DNA of 64,000 bases. Origin: Enhydrobacter sp. (lineage in GTDB: Bacteria; Pseudomonadota; Alphaproteobacteria; Reyranellales; Reyranellaceae). The notes under the pieces were generated by a model. The model saw only the letters and a program-made list of their open reading frames with translations, was not told where the DNA came from and ran no database searches. The stretch is taken from the NCBI GenBank assembly GCA_026126105.1, contig JAHCJV010000027.1:1-64000 (forward strand), read 5' to 3'. Position numbers and translations under genes: made by a program. Each line of letters opens with the position of its first letter. The stretch's first letter is position 1. Below are positions 16,064-24,638 of the stretch, piece by piece.

Positions 16064-17224
16064 TCAGTCATTTCCGGTGCCGAAACGCCGCCAGAGCCCG
16101 GACAGCCCGAACGCCAGCGCCAGCGCGCCGCCAATCACGAAACCCGTGCCGTAGCCGCCGGTCGCCGACAGCGCGGCGCTGAACAGCAGCGGCAGGACGA
16201 AGGCGCCGGCGTCGCCGAAGGCCAGCACCGCGCCGGTGGTCGAGCCGATGCGGCCGGGTGGCGAGAGGCGCGCCACCTCGGCCAGCAGCACGCCGTGCCA
16301 GCTTACCGCGGTGGCGCTGAACAGGCTGGCGGCGACGGCGGCGAGCCAGGTCGGCCAGGCCGGGTCCATCGCCGCCGCAAGCACCGCCGATCCCGCCATG
16401 CCGACGCCGAGCAGCGACAGCAGCGTGGCGGGGCGTATCAGGTGCGAGGCGAGCCAGCCCCAGCCGATGCGGCCCGGCACGGCCACGGCGACGGCGATCG
16501 CGAACACCAGGCCGGCGCGTTCGAGCTCGTAGCCCAGGCCGCGCACGAGATAGAGCACGAAGAAGCCGGTGAACAGCGACTGAAGCCCGACGAAGCTGAA
16601 CATCGCCACACACATCGCGCGCAGCGCCGGCTCGCGCAGCACCGACGCCACGTTGGCGCGGATGTCGGCCGGCGACAGCGGATGGCCCGCGATCCGGTCG
16701 ACGTCGAAGCGCCGGCGCATCGGCTGCAGCGCCAGCGCAGTCAAGGCGCAGGCGCCGCCGATCACCAGAAGCGCCGTGCGCCAGCCCATCTCGGTGGCCA
16801 GCATCGGCGTCAGTACGCCCGCCAGCATCAGACCCGCCGGCACGCCGGTCTGCTTGATCGAGAAGACCAGCGGCGCGCTGCGCGGCGGCGCGAGGCGCCC
16901 GAGCAGGTGGGAGCTCGACGGCGTGGAGATCGCCTGCCCCAGCCCGCCGATGAACGCGCCCAGCGCGAACAGCGCCAGCAATCCCGTCGCCGGCAGCGAC
17001 AGGCCGATGCCCAGCGCCAGCATGCCGACCTGCGTCATGCGCAGCGCGCCGTAGCGCACGATCAGCCCGCCGCAGCCCATCGTCGTCAGGAAGCCCGCCA
17101 CGGCGCCGATCGCGACATAGACCCCGACCAGCGCCGGATCGACGCCGAGACCGGCGACGATGGCGGGCGCGATCAGCGGCACGGTCGAGCGCCCCATCGT
17201 CGCGAAGGTCTGCTGCACCGTCAT
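16064..17224 (-). CDS. Major facilitator superfamily transporter, 386 aa or slightly longer
   Basis: A 12-helix type inner-membrane transporter. Recognisable are GGLIVRYGALRMTQVGMLAL in the helix 2-3 loop region, SIKQTGVPAGLMLAGVL in helix 5, and a second half with VPGRIGWGWLASHL mirroring the first. Substrate unknown. The N-terminus is odd. The reading frame upstream of the ATG at 17224 continues with IIFNLYLALGA, good first-helix sequence, back to a stop at about 17280, but it has no ATG, GTG or TTG there. Either helix 1 starts at a rare codon or a small frameshift has removed the true start (an ATG in another frame lies at about 17278). Its last codons are duplicated at 9202-9309. Confidence 0.88.
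   Translation of the reverse strand: MTVQQTFATMGRSTVPLIAPAIVAGLGVDPALVGVYVAIGAVAGFLTTMGCGGLIVRYGALRMTQVGMLALGIGLSLPATGLLALFALGAFIGGLGQAISTPSSSHLLGRLAPPRSAPLVFSIKQTGVPAGLMLAGVLTPMLATEMGWRTALLVIGGACALTALALQPMRRRFDVDRIAGHPLSPADIRANVASVLREPALRAMCVAMFSFVGLQSLFTGFFVLYLVRGLGYELERAGLVFAIAVAVAVPGRIGWGWLASHLIRPATLLSLLGVGMAGSAVLAAAMDPAWPTWLAAVAASLFSATAVSWHGVLLAEVARLSPPGRIGSTTGAVLAFGDAGAFVLPLLFSAALSATGGYGTGFVIGGALALAFGLSGLWRRFGTGND
16080..16171. repeat. 92-bp direct repeat, second copy at 9218-9309
   Basis: The 3' end of the MFS gene is repeated in the same orientation at 9218-9309, gapless, with about 6 mismatches. The two copies bracket the giant RTX gene, the 138-aa gene and their AT-richer flank (9310-16079), like the direct repeats left when an element enters the 3' end of a gene. 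Confidence 0.8.
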
Positions 17225-17410
17225 CGCGCCGAGCGCGAGGTAGAGATTGAAGATGATACGCTCCCGTGTGCGGTGGTCATCCTAGAGCGGATTCACCGCC
17301 GCGGCTCAATCCCACGATCGGCAGCGTCCGAAAATGCCCTCGGCCCAGCCGCAACGCGAACCGGCCATCGACGTTGTGAACGGGGCGGTCAGCCCGATTG
17401 GGGAAGTCGA

Positions 17411-17926
17411 GTGAACCTTGAACCGTATTTCTCGCCCGTGAACTGGGCAGAGATCCTCTTCCCGACGGAATCGATCCTGGAGACCGTCGTCCGCGCCACG
17501 ATGATGTACTTCATCATTTTCGTGCTGCTCCGAATCGTCCTGCGCCGGCAGGTGGGCGGGCTGGGAACGTCCGACATCCTGGTCGTCGTCCTGGTCGCCG
17601 AAATCGCCGGCAACGGCATCACTGCCGACTCGTACTCGGTGATCGGCGGCGCCGTCTCGGTCGCCACGGTGCTGTTCTGGGCCTACGTGATCGAATGGCT
17701 GCAGTATCACGTGCCGTTCGTCGAGCGGCTGACCCGTGAACCGAAGCTCAAGCTGATCGCCGACGGCAAGCTGCTGCGCCGGAACATGCGGATTGAACTC
17801 GTCACCGAGGAGGAGCTGATGGTGCAGCTCCGCAAGCAGGGGGTGGACGATTGCGCCAAGGTGAAGGCGGCGTACCTGGAGGCGGACGGTTCGGTCAGCG
17901 TCGTGCGCGTCAAGGACGAAGACTAG
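17411..17926 (+). CDS. DUF421 (YetF-like) membrane protein
   Basis: A 171-aa protein starting at GTG with GGGGAAG about 5 nt upstream. It has the DUF421 plan: N-terminal membrane helices (VVRATMMYFIIFVLLRIVL, then TSDILVVVLVAEIAGN and a third near GGAVSVATVLFWAYVIEWL), followed by a small cytoplasmic domain with LIADGKLLRRNM, ELMVQLRKQGVDDCAKVKAA and a YLEADGSVSVV strand. The Bacillus members YetF/YdfS are membrane proteins linked to spores; the function of proteobacterial members is unknown. It is divergent from the MFS gene and converges on the next gene with 11 nt between stops. Confidence 0.92.
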   Translation: MNLEPYFSPVNWAEILFPTESILETVVRATMMYFIIFVLLRIVLRRQVGGLGTSDILVVVLVAEIAGNGITADSYSVIGGAVSVATVLFWAYVIEWLQYHVPFVERLTREPKLKLIADGKLLRRNMRIELVTEEELMVQLRKQGVDDCAKVKAAYLEADGSVSVVRVKDED

Positions 17927-17937
17927 AAGCCGCTTCT

Positions 17938-18594
17938 TCAGACCAGCCTGAGATACCCAGGCGAGCGGGCTCGTCTCAGGGCGCGCTCCAGCTGCTCCCT
18001 CTTCCGTTCCCACGATGCCTCTTCGGCGGCCGCCTTCCTGTCGAGCGCCGAGCGGGCCTTTTGCAGTTTCGCCACTTGTGCCTCATGGGCCTTCCTCGCG
18101 CTTTCGAGCGCCGCCTCGGCGGCCGCGACGGCGCGGTCGCGCCGCTCGCGTTCCTTCTCGCGCGCGGCCTCCTCCTTGCGCGCCTCGCGCTCCCGCCGGT
18201 TCCGCTCGCGCTCGTAGGCGAGAGCGGCCTCGCGCGCAGCCTTGTCGTTGGCCGGATCGGTTGACTTCGGCGGCTCGAGTGTCTTGGGCGGCTTCGCCGC
18301 CTTCGGCCGATGTGCGGCACGTGCTCGCCCGGCCTTGCCGATCGGCAGGTTGGTCGGCAACTCGGCATTCTCGCTAAACGGCGCGTCGGTGCCCACCGCC
18401 CGCCGCAGCACGACGCCGGGCCTGGCCATCGCAGCGGCAACGATCTCCGGATCGTCGGATTGCCGCGCGAACCCCTGGTGGAAGAGATTGTTGCTCGAGC
18501 CCCACGCCTCCAGCGCGGCCTTCATCGAAGGGGCCGCGACGGCGAGGTCGAAGAATCCAGCCGAGGTCGTATAGGTCTTCAGCTTCCTGGCCAT
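17938..18594 (-). CDS. Hypothetical coiled-coil protein, 218 aa
   Basis: The N-terminal 95 residues (opening MARKLKTYTTSAGFFDLAVA) form a compact domain with SMKAALEAWGSSNNLFHQGF and the phrase EIVAAAMARPGVVLRRAVG. I have seen this type in many alphaproteobacteria without an assigned function. A Pro/Lys linker follows, then residues 118-210 form a long highly charged coiled coil (ERERNRREREARKEEAAREK). Despite the TolA-like composition there is no membrane helix or signal. Cytoplasmic, possibly structural or nucleic-acid associated; uncertain. Confidence 0.65.
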   Translation of the reverse strand: MARKLKTYTTSAGFFDLAVAAPSMKAALEAWGSSNNLFHQGFARQSDDPEIVAAAMARPGVVLRRAVGTDAPFSENAELPTNLPIGKAGRARAAHRPKAAKPPKTLEPPKSTDPANDKAAREAALAYERERNRREREARKEEAAREKERERRDRAVAAAEAALESARKAHEAQVAKLQKARSALDRKAAAEEASWERKREQLERALRRARSPGYLRLV

Positions 18595-18618
18595 CCCGCA
18601 CTGTAGCCGCGAGCGAAG

Positions 18619-19989
18619 CTAGCTCAAGCCGGCGGCGATCCGGGCGAGGAGGCGCACGTCCTCCAGCTCTTCAAGACGGTCGACCGCATCGATCAGACAC
18701 TCGGCCGTCCCGGGCGCCAGCGGCGCCACGGAAAAGTCGAGGCAGCGGCGGAACTTGGCGAGATGCTGCTCGCGCGTCAGCGGCCGTGCCGGATTGGCGA
18801 GCATCGTCTCGCAGCGCCATGAGAGCGTCCTGCCGTCCTTCAGATGCGCGGTGACGGTCTGCGGCGCCAGCGTATTGGGATCGGGGTTGCCGTCGTCGCG
18901 CGTCTCGACGAGTGTCGCAAGCGCGTGCGTAGCGGGATCGGCCAGCGCATCGCCGCGAAAATCCGCGAGGTCGATCGATCCCTTCTGCAGCACTTTCGCC
19001 ACCGCGTAGGCAATGCATAGCCGCGCGTAGCTCGCGCCGGCATCGGGCAGCAGCGGCCGTCCGACGAGGCGTACGATCAGCGGCGGCGCCGCGATCTCGA
19101 CCCGCGCGACGTCGGCGGCGGCGAAGCCGTGCTCCGCCTGGAGGGCCATCACGCCTTCGATCCCGCCATGGGTGGCGCGGCCGGCCGGAAACGGCTTGTG
19201 GCTGAATTCCGCGATCCGCCACTCGCGGCCGAGCACGTCGAGAACCGGCTCCAGCGCGAAGGCGCCCTCGAAGACGCTCAGATATCCATACGGACCTTCG
19301 AACACCGCGCGCGCGGGCTCGAACCCCAGCGTCGCGAGCTCGCAGGATTGCAGCGCGGCGCGGGCGTTGAACGCGAGCTGGGCCGGCAGAATGGGGCTGC
19401 CCTCGGTGTGAGCCTGCATCGTGCCGCTGGCTTGCGCCAGCTGCCACGCGAAGGCCGCTTCCAGCGTGCGCTGGTCCAGGCCGAGCACACGAGCGGCCGC
19501 CGCGACCGCGCCGAATCCGCCCGCTGTGGCGGGACGGAAGAAGCGGAAGCCGGCCTGCGAGGCCATACCGAGGCCCGCGGCGATGTCCACAGCGACCGCG
19601 ATCGCTGCAATCAGCTCCGCACCGCTCGCGCCGCCGCGCAGCTCGGCGGCGGCCAATGCCGCGGGCAGGGTCGTGGCCATGGCATGGACGACGGCGGCCT
19701 CGTGCAGGCAATCGTATTCCTGATTGTGCATCTGCCAGGCGTTGACGAAGGCCGCAGCCGGCGGGGACAGCCGCATGGCACGCCCCCAGACCGGCACGCC
19801 CGGGTCGCCCCAGCCGGAGGCGACGCGCACCAGCCCTTCCCCACCCTCGACCGACGAGCCGGCGATCCCGACCCCGAGGCTGTCGAGCACGTAGACCCTG
19901 GCGCGGTCGACGGCAGCCGCCGGGAGGTCGGCGAAGCGCGTCCCCAGCGCATGGGCGGCGAAGCGTGCCGCAGCGGTCTTGGTCGTCAA
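18619..19989 (-). CDS. MmgE/PrpD family protein
   Basis: A 456-aa protein of the family that includes 2-methylcitrate dehydratase and cis-aconitate decarboxylase. Diagnostic stretches are RARVYVLDSLGVGIAGSSVEG near residue 30, FVNAWQMHNQEYDCLHEAAVVH near 80 (the HxxEYDD-like active-site segment), FRPATAGGFGAVAAAARVLGL, and FSHKPFPAGRATHGGIEG. Without prpB/prpC neighbours it is unlikely to be the propionate enzyme itself. Other substrates, such as dicarboxylate or aromatic-derived acids, are common in this branch. The start is TTG with GGGAGGG about 4 nt upstream. Downstream is the coiled-coil gene (24 nt), possibly co-transcribed. Confidence 0.9.
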   Translation of the reverse strand: MTTKTAAARFAAHALGTRFADLPAAAVDRARVYVLDSLGVGIAGSSVEGGEGLVRVASGWGDPGVPVWGRAMRLSPPAAAFVNAWQMHNQEYDCLHEAAVVHAMATTLPAALAAAELRGGASGAELIAAIAVAVDIAAGLGMASQAGFRFFRPATAGGFGAVAAAARVLGLDQRTLEAAFAWQLAQASGTMQAHTEGSPILPAQLAFNARAALQSCELATLGFEPARAVFEGPYGYLSVFEGAFALEPVLDVLGREWRIAEFSHKPFPAGRATHGGIEGVMALQAEHGFAAADVARVEIAAPPLIVRLVGRPLLPDAGASYARLCIAYAVAKVLQKGSIDLADFRGDALADPATHALATLVETRDDGNPDPNTLAPQTVTAHLKDGRTLSWRCETMLANPARPLTREQHLAKFRRCLDFSVAPLAPGTAECLIDAVDRLEELEDVRLLARIAAGLS

Positions 19990-20058
19990 TCATCCCTCCC
20001 GAGGCGCCGCCGGTTGCCGGTGCCGATCGCAAGGTAGGACCCGCGGGCGACGGAGGGC

Positions 20059-20095
20059 AAAAAGAATCCGGCGCCGAGCTTGAGCTCGGCGCCGG
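20059..20095 (-). terminator. Rho-independent terminator of the 856-aa RTX gene
   Basis: Arms 20083-20095 and 20068-20080 are perfect 13-bp complements. Read on the minus strand the hairpin is followed after a few bases by a TTTTT run (20063-20059). It lies about 25 nt after the RTX stop. Confidence 0.85.
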
Positions 20096-20118
20096 CAGGT
20101 ATCCCGTGTCGTTGAGAG

Positions 20119-22689
20119 CTAGATGACGACGAACTCGTTGTTCGTCATCGCAAGCCCGGTACTGATCGTCGCGAACTGAACCTGGGCGCCCGCACCGTTG
20201 CCGTCGGCATCGTAGAAGAGCGCGCCGGTTGCCGAGTTGTAGATGATCCGGTCGTTGCCGTCGCTCGCCCCGGCACCGGTGTTGAACTGCGCCACCGTAA
20301 GGGTGCCGACCCCAAGCCCGCCGCCGGAGAACACGGCGTTGTCGATCTGGATGACGTCGTCGGCGACGACATAGTTCTGGATCGTATCGACGTTGTCGAT
20401 CGAGCTGAGAGCGGTGGTGAACCTGAACTGATCGTTCTCCGTACCGCCGTTGAGGGTATCGTTTCCTGCACCGCCGTCGAGCCTGTCGTTGCCGGCATCG
20501 CCCTGCAGATAGTCGTTGCCGGAACCGCCCACCATGGTGTCGACATCCGCGCCGCCATACATCGTGTCGGCGCCATTGCCGCCGTTCAGGTTGTCGTCCC
20601 CATTCCCGCCATTGAGCGTGTCGTTGCCGCTGTCGCCGGTGATGGTGTCGTTGCCGTCCTCGCCGATCAGGTTGTCGTTGCCGTCGCCGCCATTGATCGT
20701 GTCGTTGCTGGCATCGGCTGCGCCGCCGGCATTGCCACCATAGATCGTGTCGTTGCCGTCGTCGCCATACAGCGTGTCGGCCTGGCTGCCGCCAGAGATC
20801 CAGTCGTTGTCGTCGCCGCCTCTCAGCGTATCCGTGCCGACCTCACCATAGAGAGTGTCGTTTCCGGCGCGCCCGCTCAGATTGTCGTTGCCGTCATTGC
20901 CTCGGAGCGTGTCGTCGCCGCCGGCGGAAACGATGGTGTCGTTGTTCGTACCGCCCCAGAAACGGAACAGCTCGATGGACGACACGACGCTGCCGTCGTT
21001 GGCCGCGCCGCCATCGAGCGTCAGGTTGAGAGCGCCGCCGTCAGTCGTCCGCGTGAAGTCAAGCGTATCGAAGCCGTCACCGCCATAGACTTTTTGCGCA
21101 AGGAGACCGACCGCGAAGTAGTCGTCGCCGCCATCGCCGTTCAGGGTGTTGGCCCCGAGGCCGCCATAGAGCGCGTCGTTGCCCTTGCCGCCGGACATAG
21201 TGTCGTCGCCGTCCTCGCCGTAGAGTGTGTCGTCGCCGGCATCGCCGTTGATGACGTCGTTGCCGGCCTCGCCGTGGAGGCTGTCGTTGCCGTCACCGCC
21301 CTTGATCGTGTCCTTGCTCGCATCGGCCGCGCCGCCACCGGTGCCGCCGTAGATCGTATCGTTGCCGTCGCCGCCCTCGAGTTGATCGATATCGGCGCCG
21401 CCGATCATGTAGTCGTTGCCGTCCTCGCCGAACATCTTGTCCTGGCCGACTTCGCCATAAAGCTGGTCGGCACCCTCCTTGCCGTACAGCTTGTCACCGC
21501 CGTTGGCACCGCGAAGGATGTCGTCCCCGCTTCCGCCCTTGACCGTGTCGTTGCCGGAGCCGCCGAAGTAGCTGAGCCGCTCGATGTTCGACGTCGTGGT
21601 GTTCCCGGCCGTGGCGTTGAGCGTGAACGTCTGGTTCGCCGCATCCGTGGCGCGATTGACCTCGAGAAAGTCGAAGCCCGACCCGCCATTGATGTTCTTG
21701 TTGCCGATGCCGGCATAGATCGTGTCGTCTCCGTTGCCGCCGGTGACCGTGTCGTTTCCGATACCGGTATAGATGGTATCGCTGCCGTTGCCGCCGTTGA
21801 TCGTGTCGTTGCCGTCCTCGCCGTACAGGCTGTCGTTTCCGTCGTCGCCGTTGACGGTGTCGTTGCCGAGTTCGCCGTGGATGGTGTCGTTGCCGTCGCC
21901 GCCGCTCAGCACGTCGTTGCTCGCATCGACCGCGCCGCCAGCGTTACCGCCGTAAATGGTGTCGTTGCCGTCGTCGCCATTCACCACGTCGGCACCGGCG
22001 CCACCGATCATGTAGTCGTTGCTGGCGCCGCCATTGAGGAGATCGGCATCGTCCTCACCGTAAAGCTGGTCGGCACCCGCGCCGCCATTGAGGGTGTCCT
22101 GCCCGTCGGCGCCATAAAGGTAATCGTTCTCGTTGCCGCCCGTGATGTTGTCGGCTCCCGAGCCGGCGTAGAAACGCAGCTGCTCGATGGAATTGGTCGA
22201 GCTGCCGTCGGAATTACCCGCTGCAGGCCCGTTCAGAACGAACGTGGAGTTGGCGCCCGACGTGCTGCGGTTGATTTCGAGATAGTCGAAACCGGAGCCG
22301 CCATTGATCGTCTTGACGCCGAGGCCGGCGTAGATCACGTCGTTGCCTGCGTCGCCGTTGACCGTGTCGGTTCCAACGCCGGTGTAGATCGTATCCGCGC
22401 CATTGCCGCCGGTCAGCGTGTCGTTGCCGTCCTCGCCGTACAGGGAGTCGTCGCCGTCGTCACCGGTGATGGTGTCGTTGCCGGCCTCGCCATGCAGGTT
22501 GTCGTTGCCGTCGCCGCCGTAGATCTTGTCGTTGCTCGGATCGATCGCGCCGCCCGCGGTCCCGCCATAGATCGTATCGTTGCCGTCCTCACCGTAGAGA
22601 TTGTCCGCCCCGTCATTGCCGACGATGTAGTCGTCGATGTTCGAGCCGTGAATCGTGTGTGCGCCAGGCGTGTCGATGAAGTTCGGCAT
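20119..22689 (-). CDS. RTX calcium-binding repeat protein, 856 aa
   Basis: Almost wholly GGxGxDxUx nonapeptides. It starts MPNFIDTPGAHTIHGSNIDD at an ATG with GGAGGA 5 nt upstream. Three to four large units of roughly 200 residues repeat. Each has a NDTIYGGxAGGAxDxSNDxI line, blocks of GGDGNDxLHGExGND and LYGEDGNDT, and then a non-RTX insert (GSGFDYLEINRSTSGAN ... SIEQLRFYAGS) that looks like a beta-sandwich edge. The C-terminus (DQFRFTTALSSIDNVDTIQN, VAQFNTGAGASDGNDRIIYN, GALFYDADGNGAGAQVQFA) is the classic C-terminal block of type I-secreted RTX proteins. Expected to be extracellular and calcium-folded; function unknown. An intrinsic terminator follows. Confidence 0.9.
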   Translation of the reverse strand: MPNFIDTPGAHTIHGSNIDDYIVGNDGADNLYGEDGNDTIYGGTAGGAIDPSNDKIYGGDGNDNLHGEAGNDTITGDDGDDSLYGEDGNDTLTGGNGADTIYTGVGTDTVNGDAGNDVIYAGLGVKTINGGSGFDYLEINRSTSGANSTFVLNGPAAGNSDGSSTNSIEQLRFYAGSGADNITGGNENDYLYGADGQDTLNGGAGADQLYGEDDADLLNGGASNDYMIGGAGADVVNGDDGNDTIYGGNAGGAVDASNDVLSGGDGNDTIHGELGNDTVNGDDGNDSLYGEDGNDTINGGNGSDTIYTGIGNDTVTGGNGDDTIYAGIGNKNINGGSGFDFLEVNRATDAANQTFTLNATAGNTTTSNIERLSYFGGSGNDTVKGGSGDDILRGANGGDKLYGKEGADQLYGEVGQDKMFGEDGNDYMIGGADIDQLEGGDGNDTIYGGTGGGAADASKDTIKGGDGNDSLHGEAGNDVINGDAGDDTLYGEDGDDTMSGGKGNDALYGGLGANTLNGDGGDDYFAVGLLAQKVYGGDGFDTLDFTRTTDGGALNLTLDGGAANDGSVVSSIELFRFWGGTNNDTIVSAGGDDTLRGNDGNDNLSGRAGNDTLYGEVGTDTLRGGDDNDWISGGSQADTLYGDDGNDTIYGGNAGGAADASNDTINGGDGNDNLIGEDGNDTITGDSGNDTLNGGNGDDNLNGGNGADTMYGGADVDTMVGGSGNDYLQGDAGNDRLDGGAGNDTLNGGTENDQFRFTTALSSIDNVDTIQNYVVADDVIQIDNAVFSGGGLGVGTLTVAQFNTGAGASDGNDRIIYNSATGALFYDADGNGAGAQVQFATISTGLAMTNNEFVVI

Positions 22690-23105
22690 ATAGTCCTCCA
22701 GATTGGTAGAACGAGTTGAAACGACGGGCGTCAGGCGACGTGCCGGCAGCCCGCGGCAGAACCGGAATTGTCTCGATCGGTACGAACGCTCATCTCCCCA
22801 GTCTTCGTCTTGTAAGCAGGTACTTAGGTCAAACCAGTTTCGAAATTGCTGCACGCATTTGCCGAATTGTTTCGTTCATTTCGTCCGGTTGCCTGGGGCA
22901 ATCGCGCAATATGGCCAGGGCACCGGAGCAGTTCGCTGTCGGCAACATCGACCCACGATGCCAGCCGACAATGGCGAAATCGTGCCCGTTACGTGGTGAG
23001 ACAAGCGCATTGCAGACCCTACGATAGGACCATAAGATCGCTGCGCGAGCGGTTGGCGGGGGAGCCGCGGGCCGTAGTGGGTTAGTGGCCAGCATCGGAG
23101 CATCA
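22690..23105. other. Divergent intergenic region between RTX gene and efflux operon
   Basis: About 416 nt with no gene I can support. An AT-richer stretch at about 22820-22890 is the likeliest location for divergent promoters of the RTX gene (left) and the NodT-MFP-RND operon (right). I did not find a convincing operator palindrome. Confidence 0.4.
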
Positions 23106-24638
23106 GTGCGATTCGCCGACCATCGTTACTGTCGCCGCCTTGCGCTGTCCGTCGCCACGATCTTCACATTGTCGGGATGCGGGCTGCTGGGGCCGGACTA
23201 CAAGCGGCCGCCATTGCCGGACGGCGCCGGCTATTCCGAGGTACCTGTTCCGGAGCAGACCAGGCCGGCCGGCGAGCGCGGCGCAGACGTCCAGAGATTC
23301 GTCTCGGGCCGCGATATTCCGGGCGACTGGTGGAAGATGTTCGGGTCGCAGGCTCTCAGCGACCTTGTCAACGCGGCCTTCGCGGCCAGCCCCGACGTCG
23401 AGGCGGCCAAGGCGACCCTGAAGCAGGCCCAGGCCAACACGCGGGCGGCCAATACGAGCTGGTTTCCCACGGCCAATGCCAGGCTCTCGGCCGACCGCGT
23501 CGGCATTTCGAGCGCGATACTCGGCCAGGAGATCAGCGAAGTCTTCACGCTCAGTACCGGGCTCGTCACCGCGTCCTATCCGATCGATGTATTCGGCACC
23601 TTGCGCAAGGTGGAGGCTTCCAATGCGCAAGCGCTGGACCAGCGTTTCCAACTCGAGGCCGCCTACCTCACGCTGAGCTCAAACATCGTCGTCGCGGCGA
23701 TCCAGGAAGCCTCGCTGCGGGCGCAGATCGCGGCGACCGAAGCGCTGATCGCCACCAAGCGCCGCCTCTACCGGCTGATCGAGAAGCAGTTCGAGCTGGG
23801 CGGAGCGACGATGGCAGACGTGCTGGCCCAGCAATCCGCTCTCGCCCAGTCGGAAACCAACCTGCCGCCGTTGCGCAACAGCCTCGAGCAGCAGCGTACC
23901 CTGCTGCGCAACCTCGCGGGCCGGTTCCCCAGCGATCCGCTGCCCGAGACGTTCTCGTTCGCCGACCTGCGCCTCCCCGAGGAGCTGCCGGTCTCCTTGC
24001 CGTCGAGCCTGGTCGAGCAGCGCCCCGACATACGCTCGGCCGACGCGCAGCTGCGCGCCGCCTACGCGCAGGTCGGCATCGCCGTCGCCAACATGCTGCC
24101 GCAGATCTCGCTGAGCGGCGTTGGCGGCAGGATCGGCATCAGCTCGGTCACCCTCGGCATCTGGGATGTCGGCATCACCCTCAGCCTGCCGATCTTCGAC
24201 GCCGGCAAGCTGATCTACCAGCGGCAGGCCGCCGACGCCGGCCTGGACGCTGCGAAGGCGCGCTATCGCAGCACGGTGCTGCATGCCTTCCGAAACGTCG
24301 CCGATTCGCTGCAGGCGCTGCAGTCGGACGCCGACTCTGTGGCGGCCCAGCGCCGGGTCGAGCGCATCGCGGCGGCCAGCCTCAACGTCGCGGAAAAGCA
24401 GTTCGAGGAGGGCAGCGGCTCGGTCCTCGGCCTGCTCAACGCCCAGACCCAGTACGATCAGGCCAAGATCGGGCTGATCCAGGCGGAAGCCCGCCGCCTC
24501 TCCGACACCGCCGCGCTCTATCAGGCGCTCGGCGGCGGCTGGTGGAACCGGCCCGGCCCCGAGACCCCGTCGACCTTCTCGCCCTACGTTCCCGCTGCCG
24601 CTCCCGCCCCGGCGGCCACACAGGTCTCCAAGCCATGA
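23106..24638 (+). CDS. NodT-family outer-membrane factor of an RND efflux system
   Basis: A 510-aa lipoprotein-type outer-membrane channel. The signal ends in a good lipobox (IFTLSGC), followed by GPDYKRPPLPDG, typical of the NodT/OprM group. Two TolC-type halves are visible. Helical segments include VEAAKATLKQAQANTRAANT and the second-half LVEQRPDIRSADAQLRAAYA, with the conserved LSLPIFDAGKL strand. GTG at 23106 has GGAG about 5 nt upstream; a GTG at 23085 is a longer option. The stop overlaps the MFP start (ATGA), so this is the first gene of a three-gene efflux operon. Confidence 0.94.
   Translation: MRFADHRYCRRLALSVATIFTLSGCGLLGPDYKRPPLPDGAGYSEVPVPEQTRPAGERGADVQRFVSGRDIPGDWWKMFGSQALSDLVNAAFAASPDVEAAKATLKQAQANTRAANTSWFPTANARLSADRVGISSAILGQEISEVFTLSTGLVTASYPIDVFGTLRKVEASNAQALDQRFQLEAAYLTLSSNIVVAAIQEASLRAQIAATEALIATKRRLYRLIEKQFELGGATMADVLAQQSALAQSETNLPPLRNSLEQQRTLLRNLAGRFPSDPLPETFSFADLRLPEELPVSLPSSLVEQRPDIRSADAQLRAAYAQVGIAVANMLPQISLSGVGGRIGISSVTLGIWDVGITLSLPIFDAGKLIYQRQAADAGLDAAKARYRSTVLHAFRNVADSLQALQSDADSVAAQRRVERIAAASLNVAEKQFEEGSGSVLGLLNAQTQYDQAKIGLIQAEARRLSDTAALYQALGGGWWNRPGPETPSTFSPYVPAAAPAPAATQVSKP

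Noticed and set aside
15944..17410. Plus-strand extension of the DUF421 frame over the MFS gene
   Set aside because: His/Arg/Gln-rich antisense sequence; the real DUF421 protein starts at GTG 17411 with a ribosome site.
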